Shown: positions 1 to 9,468, counted from the stretch's first letter. The stretch is DNA of 41,027 bases from Bryobacterales bacterium (GCA_027324255.1 DAHVTI010000579.1:1-41027), one strand, 5' to 3'. Notes: a model not told the origin generated them from the sequence alone. A program made the numbers and translations.

Positions 1-222
1 CTTGGAAATCGCTGCGCGATTCCCACATTCCCACAGCCTCGGCGACGGCGATTCGTATGCCCATCCAACCCAAAACAGAAAGGAGCCCAGCGGACACTCA
101 ACTCCTATTCTTCAGGCTCATCTTTCGATGAGAATATGCTCCGCCAAGGCGCCCACCAAAAAGAGTCAAGCCGGGGTCCCAGGCGCCGATAACGGTAGTG
201 ATTGGAGTACCGCTCAACCGCG
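1..222. other. Left edge, no gene supported
   Basis: I see no convincing gene in this stretch. A small open frame crosses it but has low-complexity, non-family-like content and would overlap the diguanylate cyclase start. A purine-rich AGAAAGGAG lies near position 80, but no start codon in a good frame follows it. The upstream region of the diguanylate cyclase, including its promoter, is presumably here, but I cannot point to a clear -35/-10 pair. Confidence 0.4.
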
Positions 223-1248
223 ATGTCCAGCGACTTGGTCAGTTTGAAGTCGAGCATCGATAGCCTGGAGCAGCAGCATACGCTCTTCCGGCAGGCCGTG
301 GAGTGCTACGCCGAGGCCCTTTCGGGAGTGGAAAAGCACGTCCTGGTGCCTTGCGCGCTGAAGACCTCCGAGCGGCCCCTGACGCTGGAGCCCGAGCGCC
401 GTGGCCTGTTGCTCCAGCCCGGCGCTCCGGCCCTCCAACAGGCCCGGTCCTCGATGGCGCACGCCCTGGAGACAGCCTCCGACCACATCCGGCGGCAGTT
501 GGCCGGCACCGTTGACCTGGCCCAGGTGATGAAGACGCTGACCGAAACGGCGGCGATCCTTCAGCGCCGTACGAACGAGCGGGGAAGCCGCTTCCTCGGG
601 GTGGCCTCCGACCTTCAAACGGCCGCGGAGCTCGAAAACGTATCCGAGCTGCGCGATCACATCTGCGTCCAGATCCGGCACATCACGATGCTGGTGGAAG
701 AAATGCGCGCTGAGAACCGGCAGATCGTCGCCGAGCTCGAGCAGGAAATGCAGCTCTACCGCCGCAAGCTCGACGAGGCGGAGATGCAGGCCAATCGCGA
801 TACGCTCACCGGCCTGGCCAATCGCCGCGTTCTGCAGTCGCGCATCGAAGGGCACATCCAGTCCGGCCTCCCCTTCTGCCTCCTCCTGCTGGACCTCAAC
901 CGCTTTAAGTCGGTCAACGACAAATACGGGCACCTGGCTGGCGACGAATTGCTCAAGCTGTTCGCCGCGCGCCTGCGCCGCCAGTTGCGCTCCGAGGATA
1001 CCGCCGCGCGCTGGGGCGGAGACGAGTTCGTCGTCATCCTGCCGTGCCACCTGTCCGACGCGATGGCCCGCTCCCGCCTGCTCGAGGCTTCCCTGCATGG
1101 CCAGTACTCCCTGGAAATCGGAGACTCGCCGTTGCGTGTGCAGGTCGGCTTGTCCATCGGCGTTGCCGAGCACCACAAGGGCGAATCCGCCGACCAGCTT
1201 CTGGCCCGCGCCGACCAGATTCTCTACCAAACCAAGGGCAACCGCTAA
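223..1248 (+). CDS. GGDEF-domain diguanylate cyclase
   Basis: Predicted to make cyclic di-GMP from two GTP. The C-terminal half (about residues 195-341) is a complete GGDEF domain. It begins with the usual [10 protein letters not shown] entry, has the [13 protein letters not shown] metal/nucleotide segment, and carries an intact GGDEF signature at residues 265-269. An RSED inhibitory-site (RxxD) motif lies exactly five residues upstream at 256-259, so product feedback inhibition is expected from family knowledge. The N-terminal 190 residues are mostly helical and heptad-like, with no transmembrane segment, so the enzyme looks cytosolic; that region is probably a coiled-coil sensory or dimerisation part that I cannot name. 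I chose the ATG at 223; an in-frame TTG at 202 is possible. No EAL domain is present. The next gene starts 38 bases downstream on the same strand. Confidence 0.9.
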   Translation: MSSDLVSLKSSIDSLEQQHTLFRQAVECYAEALSGVEKHVLVPCALKTSERPLTLEPERRGLLLQPGAPALQQARSSMAHALETASDHIRRQLAGTVDLAQVMKTLTETAAILQRRTNERGSRFLGVASDLQTAAELENVSELRDHICVQIRHITMLVEEMRAENRQIVAELEQEMQLYRRKLDEAEMQANRDTLTGLANRRVLQSRIEGHIQSGLPFCLLLLDLNRFKSVNDKYGHLAGDELLKLFAARLRRQLRSEDTAARWGGDEFVVILPCHLSDAMARSRLLEASLHGQYSLEIGDSPLRVQVGLSIGVAEHHKGESADQLLARADQILYQTKGNR

Positions 1249-1286
1249 TCCCCTGTAACGGTGCGACCCCGCTGAAGCGATACCAT

Positions 1287-2600
1287 GTGGAGGCAGTGTT
1301 TTCACCCAGACTCTTCCGGTCGCTTTATTTTCAGGTCGTGGTCGCCATCCTGGCCGGCATCGTGCTCGGCATCGTAGTTCCATCCACAGGCGCACAGATG
1401 AAGCCGCTTGGGGACGGCTTCATCAAACTCGTCAAGATGATCATTGCCCCGGTCATCTTCTGCACGGTGGTAATGGGCATCGCCGGCGCCGAAGACATGA
1501 AGAAGTTCGGCAAGACCGGCGCCATCGCCCTGCTCTATTTCGAGGTCGTCAGCACCCTCTCGCTCATCATCGGCCTGCTGATCGTGAACACCCTCCGTCC
1601 CGGCGCCGGCATGAACATCGACCCGCGCACGCTCGACGCCTCTGCTCTCGGGCCGGCGGAGCACAAGCTGGCGAGCACGCAGGAGTTCCTCCTCAACATC
1701 ATTCCCAACACCATGGTGGACGCCTTTTCGCGAGGCGAGATCCTGCAGGTGCTCCTTCTCGCCGTCCTTTGCGGCATGGCGATTCAGCGTCTGGGTCCTG
1801 TGCGCGCCCGCATCCTCAGCTTCATCGACGACGTCTCCCAGGTGCTTTTCAAGATCGTCGGCCTCATCATGCGGGCCGCTCCCGCCGGGGCCTTTGGCGC
1901 GATGGCCTTCACCGTGGGCTCGAACGGCGCAGACTCCCTGCTGTCGATGGGCAAGCTGATGGGCACCTTCTACCTGACCTGCGCGGCGTTCATCTTTCTC
2001 GTCCTGGGCAGCATTGCCCGCCTGCACGGTTTCAGTATCTGGCGCTTCCTGAAGTACATTCGCGAGGAACTGTTCATCGTGCTGGGAACGTCGTCTTCCG
2101 AGGCCGCCCTCCCCAGGATGCTCGACCGCATGGAGGCGCTGGGCGCGGGACGCTCCACGGTCGGCCTCGTCATCCCCACCGGCTATTCTTTTAATCTCGA
2201 CGGCACATCCATCTACCTCACCATGGGCGCGATGTTCATCGCCCAGGCCACCAATACCCAGATGACGCTGCTGCAGCAGTTGACCCTGCTGGCCGTGCTC
2301 CTGCTCACTTCCAAGGGCGCCGCCGGCGTCACCGGCAGCGGCTTCATCGTCCTCGGCGCCACGCTTTCGGTGGTTGGCAACGTGCCCGTGGCGGGACTCG
2401 CGCTGATCCTTGGAATTGACCGCTTCATGTCCGAGGCCCGCGCCATCACGAACGTCATCGGCAACGGCGTGGCCACGCTGGTTGTGGCGCAGTGGACCGG
2501 CGACATCGACAAGGCGGTCCGCGATCGTGAGTTGCGCCACGGTCCGGCAACCCGGCTCGAGCACCATTCCGAGATCCAAACCTCCGACGTGGAAGAGTAG
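1287..2600 (+). CDS. C4-dicarboxylate/cation symporter (DctA-like, DAACS family)
   Basis: Inner-membrane symporter of the dicarboxylate/amino acid:cation family, which takes up C4-dicarboxylates such as succinate or malate (or acidic amino acids) with protons or sodium. The protein is about 437 residues with repeated hydrophobic segments. The hallmark serine-rich re-entrant loop [12 protein letters not shown] begins at residue 267, followed by [12 protein letters not shown] from residue 299 and FIAQATNT; this spacing and wording match DctA more closely than glutamate carriers. The start is uncertain: the open frame extends upstream into the cyclase gene, but GTG at 1287 places the N-terminus just before the first membrane segment ([17 protein letters not shown]), as in the family. 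An out-of-frame ATG sits two bases earlier. Substrate is inferred from the family only. Confidence 0.88.
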   Translation: MEAVFSPRLFRSLYFQVVVAILAGIVLGIVVPSTGAQMKPLGDGFIKLVKMIIAPVIFCTVVMGIAGAEDMKKFGKTGAIALLYFEVVSTLSLIIGLLIVNTLRPGAGMNIDPRTLDASALGPAEHKLASTQEFLLNIIPNTMVDAFSRGEILQVLLLAVLCGMAIQRLGPVRARILSFIDDVSQVLFKIVGLIMRAAPAGAFGAMAFTVGSNGADSLLSMGKLMGTFYLTCAAFIFLVLGSIARLHGFSIWRFLKYIREELFIVLGTSSSEAALPRMLDRMEALGAGRSTVGLVIPTGYSFNLDGTSIYLTMGAMFIAQATNTQMTLLQQLTLLAVLLLTSKGAAGVTGSGFIVLGATLSVVGNVPVAGLALILGIDRFMSEARAITNVIGNGVATLVVAQWTGDIDKAVRDRELRHGPATRLEHHSEIQTSDVEE

Positions 2601-2714
2601 ACATCGGGCCTGCTCATGGCATTCAGGGAACTTCCCGGAGCGCGCGGGTGTATCTTACCTGTCATGTGCTCTGCTGCCCGGCGCCGCCCGAAACCGATTC
2701 TCCCCTCGCACCCC

Positions 2715-3482
2715 ATGGCGTGCCGCCTGGCGTTCCTGCTCTGCGCGGCCGCCGCGGCCTCCGCCCAGGTGCCGGACCTTTACACCGGCGAAACCCACGG
2801 TGATCCGCCGTTTCTCTACCAACCGGGCTGGCGCGCGCTGCTCAATGGCCGCAACCTGGGCGGCTGGCACGTCGCCGGAGATAAGCAACCCGGCGAATGG
2901 GTCACCACCCGCGCCGTCACCTGGAAGCGCATCTTCGACCCCAAGCGCCTCACATTCACGCCCACGCCCGGTGACCGTATTGTGAACGGCCGTGAGGGCC
3001 GCACCCTCGATCTGGTCAGCGACGAGCCGTTCGGCGATTGCGAGTTGTATCTGGAATTCATGCTCGCGCAGGGCTCGAATTCCGGCGTCTATCTGCACGG
3101 CCTGTACGAAATCCAGCTTTTCGACAGCTTCGGCTTCGTGGGCGAATTGATGCCCGGGGACAACGGCGCCATCTACCGGCTGCCGGACAATACCGGCGGC
3201 TGGCCTCCGCGCACGAACGCCAGCCGTCCGCCCGGCGCCTGGCAATCGCTGCAGGTCCGGTTCCGCGCGCCGCGCTTCGAAGGAGGCCGGAAAACCGCCA
3301 ATGCCCGCTTCCTGCGCGTGCTGCTGAACGAGACGCTCATCCACGAAAACGTCGAAGTCCCCGGCCCCACCGGCAGCCACGGCCGGCGCGCCGAAACTCC
3401 GGCCGGCCCCCTGCAGTTGCAGGGCGACCACGGCCCCGTGGCCTTCCGCAATATCTACATCCGTCCTCTGCCCGCGAAGTGA
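2715..3482 (+). CDS. Exported DUF1080 (3-keto-disaccharide hydrolase-type) protein
   Basis: The protein has a signal peptide (MACRLAFLLCAAAAASAQ) followed by a beta-rich DUF1080 domain. Family-like features are LLNGRNLGGWHVAGDKQPGEW near the mature N-terminus, a FGDCELYLEF strand, SNSGVYLHGLYEIQLFDSFG, and the closing PLQLQGDHGPVAFRNIYIRPL. DUF1080 proteins have a concanavalin-like jelly-roll fold; some are 3-keto-glycoside hydrolases, so periplasmic sugar processing is the likely role, by family knowledge only. The start at 2715 is chosen because it gives a clean signal peptide of normal length; in-frame ATGs at 2616 and 2664 would add a non-hydrophobic extension. No strong Shine-Dalgarno precedes any of them. 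It ends 29 bases before the convergent regulator remnant. Confidence 0.85.
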   Translation: MACRLAFLLCAAAAASAQVPDLYTGETHGDPPFLYQPGWRALLNGRNLGGWHVAGDKQPGEWVTTRAVTWKRIFDPKRLTFTPTPGDRIVNGREGRTLDLVSDEPFGDCELYLEFMLAQGSNSGVYLHGLYEIQLFDSFGFVGELMPGDNGAIYRLPDNTGGWPPRTNASRPPGAWQSLQVRFRAPRFEGGRKTANARFLRVLLNETLIHENVEVPGPTGSHGRRAETPAGPLQLQGDHGPVAFRNIYIRPLPAK

Positions 3483-3511
3483 ACAGCGGCGGGCCGGGTT
3501 GCGCCGCCTCG

Positions 3512-4003
3512 TCAGGGCGCCGCAGGCGCTTCCAGCGGAAGAGAATCTTCCAGCCGGGAGTAGGAGTCCTCGATGTGCGAACGGATGGCCTCTCGAATCG
3601 CCGCCTCGTCCTTGGAGCGCAGGGCGGCGAGGATCGGATCGTGGGATTTGACGCTGCGCGCCAGGTTGTGCAGGGTGCGGCTGCGCCGAATGCTGAGGAA
3701 TGCGAAGAGCGGCACGGTGATCAACTCCAGCACCTTGCAGAGCGTCTGATTGCCGGAGAGGCGCCAGATGGCGCGATGGAAGTCGAGGTCCGCCGCGACG
3801 AAATCGAGATAGGAATCCTTGTCGAGCGAACCGTGGATGGCGTCGAGATGCGCGCGCAGTTCCTCGAAGTCCTTCTCGCCCATCCGCTCCGCGGCTTGGA
3901 CCGCGGCCAGGCCCTCGAGCAGGACGCGGAGCGAACTGCGTTCCCGCACGTCCTCGGCGGTGAGGCGCGTCACCGTCGTTTCGCGGTTGGGACTGCGAAC
4001 CAC
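3512..4003 (-). pseudogene. Truncated GntR-family (FCD/FadR-type) regulator lacking its DNA-binding domain
   Basis: The frame encodes a nearly complete FCD ligand-binding domain: LTAEDVRERSSLRVLLEGLA, the metal/ligand-type motif DLDFHRAIWRLSGN, and a helical C-terminus with SHDPILAALRSKDEAAIREA. It opens with VRSPNRETTVTRLT, which reads like the wing strand that normally closes the GntR winged helix. The preceding 55-60 residues of helix-turn-helix are missing. Reading upstream in the same frame meets two consecutive stops (positions 4034-4039), and neither of the other minus-strand frames shows a recognisable helix-turn-helix. The full gene would have to overlap the start of the divergent oxidoreductase gene at 4105, so a deletion is likely. 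It was probably the local regulator of the catabolic run. An FCD-only protein started at GTG 4003 is possible but unlikely to bind DNA. Confidence 0.75.
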
Positions 4004-4104
4004 GAGTCCGGCGGGTAACGCAGCGCTGATGGTTTACTATGCGGATGCGCCCGGCACCCTGCCGGAGTTGCGCGGCGTGCGATTGAAGGTGAGGTGAGCA
4101 GCCG

Positions 4105-5970
4105 TTGAAGGAGTTAGAAGCAGATCTCTGCGTGGTAGGGGGCGGCATGGCCGGCGTGTGCGCCGCCCTGGCGGCGGCGCGGCAAGGCGGCAAGGTGGCG
4201 CTGGTTCAGGACCGCTCCGTGCTGGGCGGGAACGCGTCCTCGGAGATCCGCATGCACATCGTGGGCGCGTCCTGTTCCGGCCGCCGTCCGGGCGCGCGCG
4301 AATCCGGCATCATCGAGGAGATCCGGCTGGAGGACGCGGTTCATAATCCAACGCGCAGCCCGCACCTGTTCGATCTGCTCCTCTACGACCTGGTCAGAAA
4401 CGAGCCGAACATCACGCTGCTGCTCGACGCCCACTGCTTCGGCTGCGAAGTGGAGGAGACGGCGGAGGGGCGCCGCATCCGGCGCGCGCTGGTTTCGCGG
4501 CCGATGACAGAAGAGCGGTTCGCCATCGCCGCGCGCTTCTACGCCGACTGCAGCGGGGATTCCCGCTTGGGGCTGGAAGCGGGCGCGGACTACCGGATGG
4601 GCCGCGAGGCCGCATCGGAGTTCGACGAGCCGCACGCTCCGCCCACTGCGGATCCCAGGACCCTGGGCAGCACGATTCTTTTCATGGCTCGGGATACGGG
4701 CCGCCCCGCGCCGTTCCGGCCTCCGTCCTGGGCGCGGCGGTTCACGGAAGAACAACTGCGCCTGAGGAGCCACCGCGAATACGAGTACGGCTACTGGTGG
4801 GCCGAATGGGGCGGAGAACTGGACACCGTCAAGGACGCCGATGCGATTCGCAACGAACTGCTGGCCATCGCGCTCGGCGTCTGGGACCACGTGAAGAACC
4901 GCTGCCGGCCTGCTCAGCCAGACCCGTCGGCCGGTTACGAAAAGTGGCTGGCGGGGGAACTCCCCTCCCAGGCGAGCGCGGAGAACTGGGCGCTGGAGTG
5001 GGTGGGGATGCTGCCCGGCAAAAGGGAGTCGCGCCGGCTGCTCGGGCCGTGCATCCTGACGGAGCGGGACCTGCTGGCCGGCCGGCCTTGGGAAGACGAG
5101 GTGGCTTATGGCGGCTGGTGGATCGACCTGCATCCACCGGCCGGCGTGGATGCGGTGGAAGAGTACCCCTGCCAGCAGGTCGAGCTGCCGTGGATCTACT
5201 CCATTCCCCTGCGGGCTCTCTATTCGCGCAACGTCGGCAACCTCCTCATGGCCGGCCGCAACATCAGCGCGACGCACGTGGCGTTCGCCTCCACGCGCGT
5301 CATGGGAACCTGCGCCGTGATGGGGCAAGCTGTTGGCACGGCCGCCGCGGTAGCGGCCCGCGCGGGCCTTTCCCGCGCCGGCGAGTTGCTGGAACCCGCG
5401 CGGATCAAGGCTCTCCAGCAGGCGCGGCTGCGCGGCGATGCGTTTCTTCCCGCCGTCGCCGGCCAGGATCCGGCGGACCTTGCCCCGCGCGCCGGCATCC
5501 GGGCGTCCAGCGAGCAGGACGACGCGCCAGCCCGGGCGCTGGTGAACGGCACCACCCGGGCTGTGCCCGCCGGGTTGCACCCGCCTTTGGCGGCATCGCG
5601 CAACGCCTGGATCTCCGGCGAGCTTCCGGCGACAGTGGAACTGGCCTGGCCCGAGGCTATCGACATTGCCGAGATCCATGTGACTTTCGACTCGGGTTTC
5701 GAGCGCGAGCTGGCGCTCTCCATGAGCGACGCGTTCACGCGCCGGATGATCCGCGGCCCACAGCCGGAGACCGTGGAACGCTACACGCTGGCCGCCGGCG
5801 AGTGGGCGCAGACCATCAGCGGCAACTATCAGCGCAAGCGGGTGCACCGCCCGGCGGAGCCCGTGCGCGCCAGCTCCCTGCGCCTCACCGTGCATGCCAC
5901 GCATGGCTCGCCGGCCGCGCGGGTGTTCGAGATTCGGGTCTATGCGACAAGAGGAGAAACTATCCCATGA
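4105..5970 (+). CDS. FAD-dependent oxidoreductase with C-terminal beta-sandwich domain
   Basis: The 621-residue protein opens with a Rossmann FAD-binding motif, LCVVGGGMAGVCAALAAARQ, followed by LVQDRSVLGGNASSEIRMHI. This is characteristic of the FAD_oxidored family (PF12831-type), common in Planctomycetes and Acidobacteria catabolic clusters. A second FAD contact region, ARFYADCSGDSRLGLEAGA, and the C-terminal cap motif NVGNLLMAGRNISATHVAF also fit. From about residue 470 a second module, beginning GIRASSEQDDAPARALVNGT, resembles a discoidin-like beta sandwich. The substrate is not evident. The start is a TTG at 4105, chosen because it immediately precedes the Rossmann strand. No signal peptide is seen. 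The last four bases overlap the ATG of the aldolase gene (ATGA), indicating translational coupling. Confidence 0.85.
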   Translation: MKELEADLCVVGGGMAGVCAALAAARQGGKVALVQDRSVLGGNASSEIRMHIVGASCSGRRPGARESGIIEEIRLEDAVHNPTRSPHLFDLLLYDLVRNEPNITLLLDAHCFGCEVEETAEGRRIRRALVSRPMTEERFAIAARFYADCSGDSRLGLEAGADYRMGREAASEFDEPHAPPTADPRTLGSTILFMARDTGRPAPFRPPSWARRFTEEQLRLRSHREYEYGYWWAEWGGELDTVKDADAIRNELLAIALGVWDHVKNRCRPAQPDPSAGYEKWLAGELPSQASAENWALEWVGMLPGKRESRRLLGPCILTERDLLAGRPWEDEVAYGGWWIDLHPPAGVDAVEEYPCQQVELPWIYSIPLRALYSRNVGNLLMAGRNISATHVAFASTRVMGTCAVMGQAVGTAAAVAARAGLSRAGELLEPARIKALQQARLRGDAFLPAVAGQDPADLAPRAGIRASSEQDDAPARALVNGTTRAVPAGLHPPLAASRNAWISGELPATVELAWPEAIDIAEIHVTFDSGFERELALSMSDAFTRRMIRGPQPETVERYTLAAGEWAQTISGNYQRKRVHRPAEPVRASSLRLTVHATHGSPAARVFEIRVYATRGETIP

Positions 5971-6914
5971 GAATTTTTCACGGCGTCGTTGTGCCGATGC
6001 TGACCCCGCTCGAGCAGGACGGCGGCCTGGACCGGCCCGCCTTGGGCAGGTATATCGAGCACCTGCTGGGAAATGGCGTGAACGGCTTGTTCACGCTGTC
6101 GTCGACAGGCGAATTCTGCGCGCTGCCGTGGGCGTCGCAGTGCGAACTGGTGGAGGCCGTAGTGGAGCGCGCCGCCGGCCGCGCGCCCGTCTGTGCGGGC
6201 GTCTCCACGCAATGCCTGAAGGAGTCCATCGCCCACAGCCGCGACATGGCGGCCGCCGGAGTGCAGGCTGTCGTGGCGCTGCCGCCTTTCTACTTCCGCA
6301 CCTCCCAGGAGGAGATGCGGGTCTTCTTCAGCCGTCTGGCCGATAAGTCTCCAGTGCCGCTGATCCTCTACAACATGCCGTTCCGGACTCAGCACGTGAT
6401 CGAGCCGGAGACTGTTTTCGCGCTGCGCGGGCACGGCAACATCATCGGGCTGAAGGACTCAGTGAGCGATGCGGAGCGGACCATCCAGTTGTCGGAGGCT
6501 TTGCGCGGGGAAGGCGCGTTCTCTTATCTGCACGGCAATGAACTGCTCACCCTTGAGGCCGCGGACCATGGCGCGCACGGATGTGTTCCCTCGCTCGCCA
6601 ACCTGGCGCCCGCGTTCTTCGCCGCCGCCTGGAAGCGGGCGGCGGCCGGCGACCACTCCGCCCGCGAGGACGATCAGCGGAAGATGGCAGCACTGATGTC
6701 GTCGTTCTCCCTGTTCGAGGAGCGGCCGCAGCAATCCACCACGCTGCGGTTGATGGCCCACAAGGCCATACTTGCTGAACTTGGCGTCATGTCCGCTCAC
6801 ATGGCCCAACTCGCGCCCCCCGTCAGTCCCGCCTGGTGCAGCCGGGCGCGCGACTTCGTGGCCGAGCACGGCCTTTCCTCGATGTGGCAGCATCCCTCCG
6901 CCGAAAGCTGTTGA
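5967..6914 (+). CDS. DHDPS/N-acetylneuraminate lyase family aldolase
   Basis: A 315-residue class I (Schiff-base) aldolase or dehydratase of the DapA/NanA superfamily. Visible active-site elements are the SSTGEF substrate-carboxylate loop (residues 45-50, a variant of GTTGE), catalytic Tyr135 in LILYNMPFRT, and Schiff-base Lys163 in IIGLKDSV. The family acts on pyruvate-derived 2-oxo acids. Here the neighbours (FAD oxidoreductase, MFS permease) point to catabolism of a sugar acid or hydroxy-amino acid rather than lysine synthesis, but the substrate is unknown. The ATG overlaps the upstream stop (ATGA) and is preceded by GAGGAG at 5951-5956, a good ribosome-binding site. The C-terminal helical tail is longer than in DapA, which is usual in this subgroup. 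Confidence 0.88.
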   Translation: MRIFHGVVVPMLTPLEQDGGLDRPALGRYIEHLLGNGVNGLFTLSSTGEFCALPWASQCELVEAVVERAAGRAPVCAGVSTQCLKESIAHSRDMAAAGVQAVVALPPFYFRTSQEEMRVFFSRLADKSPVPLILYNMPFRTQHVIEPETVFALRGHGNIIGLKDSVSDAERTIQLSEALRGEGAFSYLHGNELLTLEAADHGAHGCVPSLANLAPAFFAAAWKRAAAGDHSAREDDQRKMAALMSSFSLFEERPQQSTTLRLMAHKAILAELGVMSAHMAQLAPPVSPAWCSRARDFVAEHGLSSMWQHPSAESC

Positions 6915-8170
6915 GCGCCGTGTTTGCCTACCGCTGGCAGCTCGCCGTCCTGCTCTTCTGCGCCGCCGCGGTGAACTATGCCGATCGCACGTCCGTATCG
7001 GCCGTGCTGCCGCTGCTGCGTGCCGGCCTCGGGCTGAGTGACATCGCCTTGGGTGGAATTGGAACGGCCTTCCTCTGGGCCTATGCGCTCGGCTCGCCGG
7101 CGGCCGGCGTGCTGGCCGACCGGTGGCCGCGCGGACGCCTGCTGCTGTTCAGCCTCATCGCGTGGAGCGTGATTACGGCCCTGACCTCGACAGTGGGCAA
7201 CTACTGGCAACTCGCCTGTACCCGCGTTCTGCTGGGCCTGGCGGAATGTCTCTATCTGCCCGCGGCGACGGCGATGATTGCCGATTACCACGGGCGGTCC
7301 ACGCGCGGCACGGCCATGGGCTTGCACTCGGCGGGCCTGAATCTCGGCCTCATCGGCGGCGGTGTAACGGCTGGGTATCTGGGAGACCACTACGGTTGGC
7401 GTGCGGGCTTTCTTCTGCTGGGCCTGGCGGGCGTTGTGTTGGCCGTTGTCTCGTGGCGGCGCCTGGCGCATCCGCCAGTTCCGGATCCGGCCGAATGCGC
7501 CGCGCGCCCTCCGGCCAGGCCGCTGTCTACGCTGTCGAAGGACCTGCTGTACCTGCTGACCGTCCCCTCCTACCTGATTCTGATGGGCAAGTCGATGCTG
7601 CTATCGGTGGGCATCTGGACGTTCTTCAACTGGCTGCCGCTCTACTTCAATGAGTCGTTCGGCCTGTCGCTGGCCGCGGCCGGCTTTTCGGGGACGTTTC
7701 CGCTGCAGGTTGCGGCGACGGTGGGCGTGCTGTGCGGAGGGCTCGCCTCCGACCGGTTCGCGCGGCGCGGCACACGCTACCGGATGCTGTTCCAGGCCTT
7801 CTGCTATCTGGCCTCCGCGCCGTTTCTGCTGGCATTCCTCGGCCGCCCTGGGCTGCTCTACATCAGTGCGTGCATCTTCGGCTTTTCGCTACTGCGGGGC
7901 ATGGGGCAGTCGAACGAGAACCCTCTCATCTGCGAGATCATTCCGCAGTCGCTGCGCTCCACCGCGCTCGGTCTGGTCAACCTGATGAACTCGCTCACCG
8001 GCGGCATGGGCGTGCTGTTCGCCGGCGTGTTGAAGAGCCGGTTCTCTCTCGGCGGCGTCTTTGCCGCCACCGCTTCGCTGATGGCGCTGGCGTCGCTGCT
8101 GCTGCTGATCGGCTTCCGCTACTTCCTGGACCGGGACCTGGCGAGACGCGATCGCTGGGATCCTGCCTGA
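6911..8170 (+). CDS. MFS transporter (anion:cation symporter-like)
   Basis: Twelve-helix major facilitator. Family marks are NYADRTSVSAVLPLL after the first helix, the loop 2-3 motif GVLADRWPRGRLLL, TRVLLGLAECLYLPAATAMI in helix 4, and a second-half QSNENPLICEIIPQSLRSTALG. This wording is typical of the ACS-type organic-anion carriers. It probably imports or exports the compound handled by the adjacent aldolase and oxidoreductase (inference from context). The start is uncertain: TTG at 6911 overlaps the aldolase stop (TTGA), and GTG at 6920 is an equally good alternative. A longer frame upstream overlaps the aldolase gene in another frame and is not supported. A gap of 94 bases follows before the first of the tandem paralogues. 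Confidence 0.85.
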   Translation: MSAVFAYRWQLAVLLFCAAAVNYADRTSVSAVLPLLRAGLGLSDIALGGIGTAFLWAYALGSPAAGVLADRWPRGRLLLFSLIAWSVITALTSTVGNYWQLACTRVLLGLAECLYLPAATAMIADYHGRSTRGTAMGLHSAGLNLGLIGGGVTAGYLGDHYGWRAGFLLLGLAGVVLAVVSWRRLAHPPVPDPAECAARPPARPLSTLSKDLLYLLTVPSYLILMGKSMLLSVGIWTFFNWLPLYFNESFGLSLAAAGFSGTFPLQVAATVGVLCGGLASDRFARRGTRYRMLFQAFCYLASAPFLLAFLGRPGLLYISACIFGFSLLRGMGQSNENPLICEIIPQSLRSTALGLVNLMNSLTGGMGVLFAGVLKSRFSLGGVFAATASLMALASLLLLIGFRYFLDRDLARRDRWDPA

Positions 8171-8248
8171 GCCCGCCCCAGTGCGGCGCGAAGGATCGAT
8201 CCGCACAGCCAAGGCGCCCGCCGGGGGTTCCCGCCGCCCGCGGCTTCA

Positions 8249-8254
8249 TATAAT
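8249..8254 (+). promoter_or_regulatory. Possible -10 element upstream of the first tandem paralogue
   Basis: A perfect TATAAT hexamer lies 11 bases before the ATG at 8265, in the only intergenic gap of real size (94 bases) inside the 4.1-14.2 kb gene run. No convincing -35 hexamer is visible 16-18 bases upstream, where the sequence is GC-rich. Transcription from here would give an almost leaderless mRNA, and no Shine-Dalgarno is visible. If real, it would divide the run into two transcription units. Confidence 0.35.
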
Positions 8255-8264
8255 AGCTACCAGA

Positions 8265-9464
8265 ATGAGTACTCCGAAACGGCCGAGACTAGCCGCCATC
8301 GGGACGATCTATTTCAGACACTCCCACACGCAACATATCGTGGACCGCTTTCTCGACGGCTACGGCTGGAACGGGAAACACCATCATCCCGAGATGGACC
8401 TGGTTTCGCTGTATATCGATCAGATCGGCAAGAACGACCTCAGCCGCGAACGGGCGGCGCGCCATCCGGAAATGAAGATGTATAAGACCATCGCCGAGGC
8501 GCTGACGCTCGGCGGCGACAAACTGGCGGTGGACGGAGTTGTGCTCGTCGGGGAGCACGGCAACTATCCGAAGAACGAGAAGGGCCAGACGAAGTACCCG
8601 CGCTATGAGTTCTTCGAGCAGATCGTGGACGTCTTTCGCAAGAGCGGACGGTCGGTGCCGGTGTTCAACGATAAGCATCTGTCGTGGAACTGGGAGTGGG
8701 CGCGGAAGATGTACGACACCTCGCGCGAGCTCGGGTTCGCGTTCCAGGCCGGATCGAGCCTGGCGGTCACGTGGCGGATCCCGTCGGTGGAGATGCCGCT
8801 CGGCGCGAAGATCAGCGAAGCGCTGAGCGTCTGCTACGGCGGCGTGGACAGCTACGACTTCCACGGGCTGGAGACCATCCAGTGCATGGTGGAGCGGCGG
8901 CACGGCGGCGAAAACGGAGTGAAGTGGGTGCAGGCCTACCGCGGCGCGGCGTTCTGGCAGGCGCTGCGCGACGGTGTCTGGCCGCGCGAACTGATGGTGG
9001 CCGCGTTCTGCCGCAGCCATACGCTGACGCCGGCGCGGCCGGGATTCAACGACATCTTTCCCAGCGTCGAAGACATGCAGCGCCTGGTAAAGGATCCGGT
9101 GGCCTACCGTTACGAGCACAACGACGGGCTGAAGTGCACGATGCTGCTGATGAGCGGGCTGGTGAAAGACTTCAACTTCGCCGCCTACGTGGACGGGCAG
9201 CGCAGGCCCTGGTCGACGCAGATGTACCTGCCGATGCCCGATGGCAGGACGACGCTGGCCACCTTCTTCAGCCCGCTAGTGAACAACATGGAGAAGATGT
9301 TCCTGACGGGCAAGGCAGCCTACCCGGTGGAGCGGACGCTGCTGACCACCGGTCTGACGGCCGCGGGCGTGGAGAGCCTGTACCGCAAGCAGGCCCGCTA
9401 CGAGACGCCGCATCTGAACATCCGCTACCAGCCGGCCAAGGAATCGACGTTTCAGAGGAGCTGA
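8265..9464 (+). CDS. Conserved protein of unknown function, tandem paralogue 1 (cytosolic)
   Basis: The 399-residue protein is not one I recognise. It starts RLAAIGTIYFRHSHTQHIVDRF, a likely first Rossmann-like strand and helix with a histidine-rich loop. Other features are VDGVVLVGEHGNYPKNEKGQ, VPVFNDKHLSWNWEWARKMY, SSLAVTWRIPSVEMPLGA, DFHGLETIQCMVERR and LVKDFNFAAYVDG. The overall pattern (nucleotide-fold start, GEHG loop, DKHLS loop) is vaguely like Gfo/Idh/MocA dehydrogenases, but the GxGxxG motif is absent, so this is only a fold-level guess. It shares long near-identical strings with the next gene, so the pair arose by duplication. Unlike its partner it has no signal sequence. ATG 8265 is chosen because homology with the partner begins just after it. 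Confidence 0.75.
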   Translation: MSTPKRPRLAAIGTIYFRHSHTQHIVDRFLDGYGWNGKHHHPEMDLVSLYIDQIGKNDLSRERAARHPEMKMYKTIAEALTLGGDKLAVDGVVLVGEHGNYPKNEKGQTKYPRYEFFEQIVDVFRKSGRSVPVFNDKHLSWNWEWARKMYDTSRELGFAFQAGSSLAVTWRIPSVEMPLGAKISEALSVCYGGVDSYDFHGLETIQCMVERRHGGENGVKWVQAYRGAAFWQALRDGVWPRELMVAAFCRSHTLTPARPGFNDIFPSVEDMQRLVKDPVAYRYEHNDGLKCTMLLMSGLVKDFNFAAYVDGQRRPWSTQMYLPMPDGRTTLATFFSPLVNNMEKMFLTGKAAYPVERTLLTTGLTAAGVESLYRKQARYETPHLNIRYQPAKESTFQRS

Positions 9465-9468
9465 CGCC

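Noticed and set aside
2-247. 81-codon frame at the left edge
   Set aside because: Short, with no ribosome-binding site, no recognisable motif, and overlap with the diguanylate cyclase start.
214-1395. Long open frame on the minus strand opposite the diguanylate cyclase
   Set aside because: It is a by-product of high GC and third-position bias. The translation is Arg/Gly/Ala/His-rich with no family motif, while the plus-strand frame has an intact GGDEF domain.
1302-2579. 425-codon minus-strand frame opposite the DctA-like gene
   Set aside because: Composition (Glu/Asp/His/Gly-rich, no hydrophobic core) is that of an antisense shadow, and the plus strand encodes a clear transporter.
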